From Spirochaetota bacterium (lineage in GTDB: Bacteria > Spirochaetota > UBA4802 > UBA5550), in assembly GCA_017999915.1 (NCBI GenBank), contig JAGNKX010000020.1, forward strand, positions 1 to 64,000: a DNA stretch of 64,000 nt, written 5' to 3'. Below are positions 61,633-64,000 of the stretch, piece by piece. Within the stretch, counting starts at the first letter, position 1. Each line of letters opens with the position of its first letter. A program made the position numbers and the translations under genes. A model generated the notes under the pieces. The model saw nothing but the letters and a program-made list of their open reading frames with translations, was not told where the DNA came from and did no database searches.

Positions 61633-61677
61633 TATAAGGGGTGAAGCCCCTTATAAGCCCCGCAGGGGTTCCCTGCG
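61633..61677. repeat. paired palindromes of the interspersed type
   Basis: TATAAGGGG / CCCCTTATA around TGAAG (61633-61655), followed by CGCAGGG / CCCTGCG around GTT (61661-61677). The AAGGGG-GAAG-CCCCTT core repeats the one at 4631-4653. It lies in the 304-bp gap before the second Ig lipoprotein; the remaining bases show no gene. Confidence 0.6.
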
Positions 61678-61736
61678 AGGCCGAGACGCCAGATTTGGAA
61701 CAAGTCTAATCTCAAAGAAGTATTATCGGAGGCTGA

Positions 61737-63368
61737 ATGAAGAAATCAGTATTATTGACTGTACTGCTATGCGCCTGCCTTGGCGCGGCCCTGGGCTGCG
61801 AACAGGGCGGTGACAACTCAAAAAAGAATTCGTCACTCCTGGGCCTGTTAACCGGGGATTCGGGAATCGGAGGAGCGTCGATAGACGCGCCCGCGTCCGT
61901 GACAGCAACGGATGGCGTCCACTCAGATAAGATCGGGATAACCTGGGAAGTTGTGGACGGAGCGGCCGGCTACAAGGTATATCGTTCCGATACAAAGGAT
62001 GGGACCTTTACATCAATCGGCACCGTCCTTGCAGCCGACCTGGCAGCGACCCAGGTATCCAGCAAAAAGTCCATTGTCGCGGTTAAGCCCCTCTATTCGT
62101 CCGATTCCACCGCAACGACACAGGCCGTGTTCCAGTCCGATGTGGACCTCGGTGCCGCGGATTGGTTCGGCAACATCGGCGTTTATATCATAGGGCTTTC
62201 CACCTGCAAGATACATATCGTTATCGGCGATTCCATTGACACGGTGGTGGAATTTTCCGGCCATACCTGGGGGAGTTTCTATACCCAGGACGAAGTGGTC
62301 GATCTGATCAATGCCGCGGTCGGCACAACGGTCTGCTATGCCGTTGACGATGGCGACGCGAAATATGTCAAGATAGTGAGCACCGGGGGCGCCATCACCC
62401 TGGAAAACGATAACGATCCACTCATCTATGTGCCCCTGAAGCATCTCCTGAAAAGCGACGCGACAAAATCCACGGTTATCACCGTTGAGCCGGTTGTAGT
62501 GGATGACGGCGAAGATGATGGCGATGACGGCAGCGGCGCCGGAGACGGCGGAAGCACCGAGCAATCCGGCTATTGTTTTACCGATACAGACATAACCGTC
62601 GGGACACATTATTTTTACGCTGTCACAGCCATCGATCAGAATGACGCGGAAAGCGTGTACAGCGCCGTTGACGAAGGATTCTCCGCTGACCCGAACGCGC
62701 CGGGTAAAGTGACCGGCGTCACCGCCAGTGACGGCTCCTATGCGGACAGGGTCTCAATTGCCTGGACCGCCGTTGACAGGGCCACGAAGTACAGGGTGTT
62801 CCGCACGGATTGGAATAACGCCTCTGTCCAGGTGGGAGGCGATATCACCGGCACTTCCTGCGAGGATACCGGCGTTCCCGCCGGCGCGTTCAAATACAAG
62901 GTGGTTCCCTTCGCCGACACCCTTGAAGGCGTTCACAGCGATCCGGACCAGGGCTATCGTTCCGTGACCGATCATGAATTCTTCACGGAATTCATGACAT
63001 CCATTAACTACACGTCGAAGCGGCTCACGAAGATGGGCAGTCTCGGCAACCAGACCATCACCGACATTAACGGCGGCGGCACCTGCGTCTATACCGCCTC
63101 AGGAGGACTTTCGGGCGCTGATATATTGATCGCCTATACCGATTATTGCGATCTCTATATGACCATGAATGGCAGCCAGCATACGGTCATTACAGACGTG
63201 TTGTCGCAGAACGGGACCCTCTCCGGCTGCCAGATTGACGTTGCCGGCGTTTATACCGGTTACGTCCGCTATGACCTGGTCATCAAGAGCGGAAAGCCGG
63301 CAGGCGGTTATTACTATGTGAGCCAGAATGGCGGCGCCGAGACACAAATCCCGTATAACTATCAGTAA
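61737..63368 (+). CDS. FN3-domain lipoprotein, paralogue B
   Basis: 543 residues. Signal ends GAALGC (lipobox). The same plan as the gene upstream but without the Big_5 domain: FN3 first half (ASVTATDGVHSDKIGITWEVVDGAAGYKVYRSDTKDGTF, about 51-95), an inserted module (about 125-250: IVIGDSIDTVVEFSGHTWGSFYTQDEVVDLINAAVG..CYAVDDGDAKYVKIVSTGGAITL), an acidic linker DDGEDDGDDGSGAGDGG, then the FN3 second half (YCFTDTDITVGTHYFYAVTAIDQNDAESVYS). A second FN3 (GKVTGVTASDGSYADRVSIAWTAVDRATKYRVFRTD) and the C-terminal module ending IPYNYQ follow. Clearly a duplicate of paralogue A. Confidence 0.82.
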   Translation: MKKSVLLTVLLCACLGAALGCEQGGDNSKKNSSLLGLLTGDSGIGGASIDAPASVTATDGVHSDKIGITWEVVDGAAGYKVYRSDTKDGTFTSIGTVLAADLAATQVSSKKSIVAVKPLYSSDSTATTQAVFQSDVDLGAADWFGNIGVYIIGLSTCKIHIVIGDSIDTVVEFSGHTWGSFYTQDEVVDLINAAVGTTVCYAVDDGDAKYVKIVSTGGAITLENDNDPLIYVPLKHLLKSDATKSTVITVEPVVVDDGEDDGDDGSGAGDGGSTEQSGYCFTDTDITVGTHYFYAVTAIDQNDAESVYSAVDEGFSADPNAPGKVTGVTASDGSYADRVSIAWTAVDRATKYRVFRTDWNNASVQVGGDITGTSCEDTGVPAGAFKYKVVPFADTLEGVHSDPDQGYRSVTDHEFFTEFMTSINYTSKRLTKMGSLGNQTITDINGGGTCVYTASGGLSGADILIAYTDYCDLYMTMNGSQHTVITDVLSQNGTLSGCQIDVAGVYTGYVRYDLVIKSGKPAGGYYYVSQNGGAETQIPYNYQ

Positions 63369-63400
63369 ACACGCTTTTAACTTGATTGTATCCATGTGAG

Positions 63401-63428
63401 GCCCCTTGTTTTAACGAGGGGCTTTTTT
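63401..63428 (+). terminator. rho-independent terminator
   Basis: GCCCCTTG pairs with CGAGGGGC (one mismatch), followed by TTTTTTT. It lies 32 bp after paralogue B. Confidence 0.85.
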
Positions 63429-63483
63429 TATAATTATACTTGAATATTTACCGAGGTGATGCAGTATATTTATGGATATGTCA

Positions 63484-63618
63484 TCGCGAGCAAAGCGAAG
63501 CGCCCCTCGACGGTTCGACAGGCTTGTCCTGAGCGACGTCGAAGGGCTCACCGCATCGCTTTACTCGGGGACCAACTGGCTGCCGGGCGCTCGCCCCGAG
63601 CGTAGTCGAGGGGAAGCC
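63484..63618. repeat. interspersed intergenic repeat with TTCGAC/GTCGAA and CCTCGAC arms
   Basis: Contains GGTTCGACAGGCTTGTCCTG near 63514 and CGAGCGTAGTCGAGGGG near 63598. These arms are inverted relative to each other in part, and the motifs occur as intergenic palindromes in many bacterial genomes (from memory). No gene is supported here, although an open frame spans it. Confidence 0.55.
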
Positions 63619-63739
63619 GGGGCATGTTTCGTTATCCCGATGGAATCGGGAATCCTCGCAATGGCAGGTTTGATCATTATCTGCTATTATGGAGATGGCT
63701 TTTTATGGCTGCACTATATTCATGGAGAGAGTACGGATT

Positions 63740-64000
63740 ATGAAACGATTGAGCGTATTGTTTGTTCTGTTGTTCCTGGTTCAATTCACCGCTGTGGCAG
63801 AGGTAAGTAAAATCACGGTCAATGTCGACCAGGCAAAGCTTGATAAGGGGGAATTGCAGACCCGGATCACCGAACTGAAGACAACGGCCGGCGCCGTGAA
63901 GAAGCGCGTTATCGGCATTGTGGTCATCGACGCTCCCCCGGCAAAAGTGTGGAAGATTCTGGAAGATTGGGAGGCGATGCCCGCCTTTGTGCCCGGTCTC
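63740..64000 (+). CDS. START/SRPBCC-like secreted protein, truncated by the window edge
   Basis: 87 residues visible, and the gene continues beyond base 64000. A signal peptide (MKRLSVLFVLLFLVQFTAVAE) precedes a segment KKRVIGIVVIDAPPAKVWKILEDWEAMPAFVPGL, which is the start of a polyketide cyclase/START-type fold (the 'apa..VW..l.D....p.f.p' pattern). GGAG lies about 12 nt upstream. The substrate is unknown. Confidence 0.75.
   Translation, partial: MKRLSVLFVLLFLVQFTAVAEVSKITVNVDQAKLDKGELQTRITELKTTAGAVKKRVIGIVVIDAPPAKVWKILEDWEAMPAFVPGL

Noticed and set aside
63472-63810. 112-codon + strand frame near the right edge
   Set aside because: It runs through an interspersed palindromic repeat and overlaps the START-like gene in another frame; no ribosome site.

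Overview
The window is GC-rich (roughly 60%) chromosomal DNA of a diderm bacterium. It has many lipoproteins, a FadL-like outer-membrane protein and an OmpA-type peptidoglycan anchor. A membrane-tethered 7TM AraC regulator, a REC-PAS-HATPase protein, a membrane SpoIIE-type phosphatase and lipoboxes with unusual -1 residues are all common in Spirochaetota (Leptospira-like lineages). A spirochaete or relative is my best guess, but it is an inference from gene content; no rRNA or other phylogenetic marker is present. I see no tRNA, rRNA, CRISPR, complete insertion sequence or prophage.

Layout: 1-0.27 kb, an edge that looks like an insertion-sequence end. 0.27-6.3 kb, a lipoprotein, a degenerate penicillin-acylase homologue, the 7TM-AraC regulator and a PD40/OmpA lipoprotein. 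6.4-7.5 kb, a glycerophosphodiesterase. 8-12.1 kb, paaK-ACT-iorA-iorB, an arylpyruvate/arylacetate fermentation unit whose two spacers hold copies of a palindromic repeat and whose IorA lacks the usual C-terminal ferredoxin domain. 12.2-17.8 kb, an M48 protease pair, a crotonase, an iron alcohol dehydrogenase behind an operator-covered promoter, and a SpoIIE phosphatase. 17.9-27.5 kb, carbohydrate use: GH13, MFS transporter, DUF4015, GH1, GH36 and galactokinase. 27.7-30.6 kb, a FadL-like porin, a 32-bp palindromic operator and a TetR regulator. 30.7-41.8 kb, NlpC/P60, a signalling protein, lipoproteins, a small 56-residue gene, an APC permease, an aldehyde dehydrogenase, a sodium symporter and mtaB with a minisatellite at its 3' end.

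41.8-50.2 kb is the most unusual part. It is a tight six-gene leftward operon (cupin, ADP-forming acyl-CoA synthetase, beta-keto-acid cleavage enzyme, RpiB-like isomerase, IolD-like ThDP enzyme, Gfo/Idh/MocA-SCP2 fusion) with a divergent IclR regulator. A palindrome overlaps the predicted -35 of the operon. I read it as a candidate undescribed catabolic route for a cyclitol or sugar-derived ketone: oxidation, ring or C-C hydrolysis to a beta-keto acid, acetyl-CoA-dependent cleavage, and ATP recovery by the synthetase. The substrate is not evident from sequence.

50.2-56 kb is a glycoside locus: GH2 and GH127 overlap and are flanked by a tandem ribbon-helix-helix regulator and a divergent GPH symporter. 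56-59 kb has small membrane proteins, an M20 peptidase and a UbiE/MenG methyltransferase. 59.4-63.4 kb holds two paralogous Ig/FN3 lipoproteins in which an FN3 domain appears to be split by an inserted module. The window ends in intergenic repeats and a truncated START-like secreted protein.
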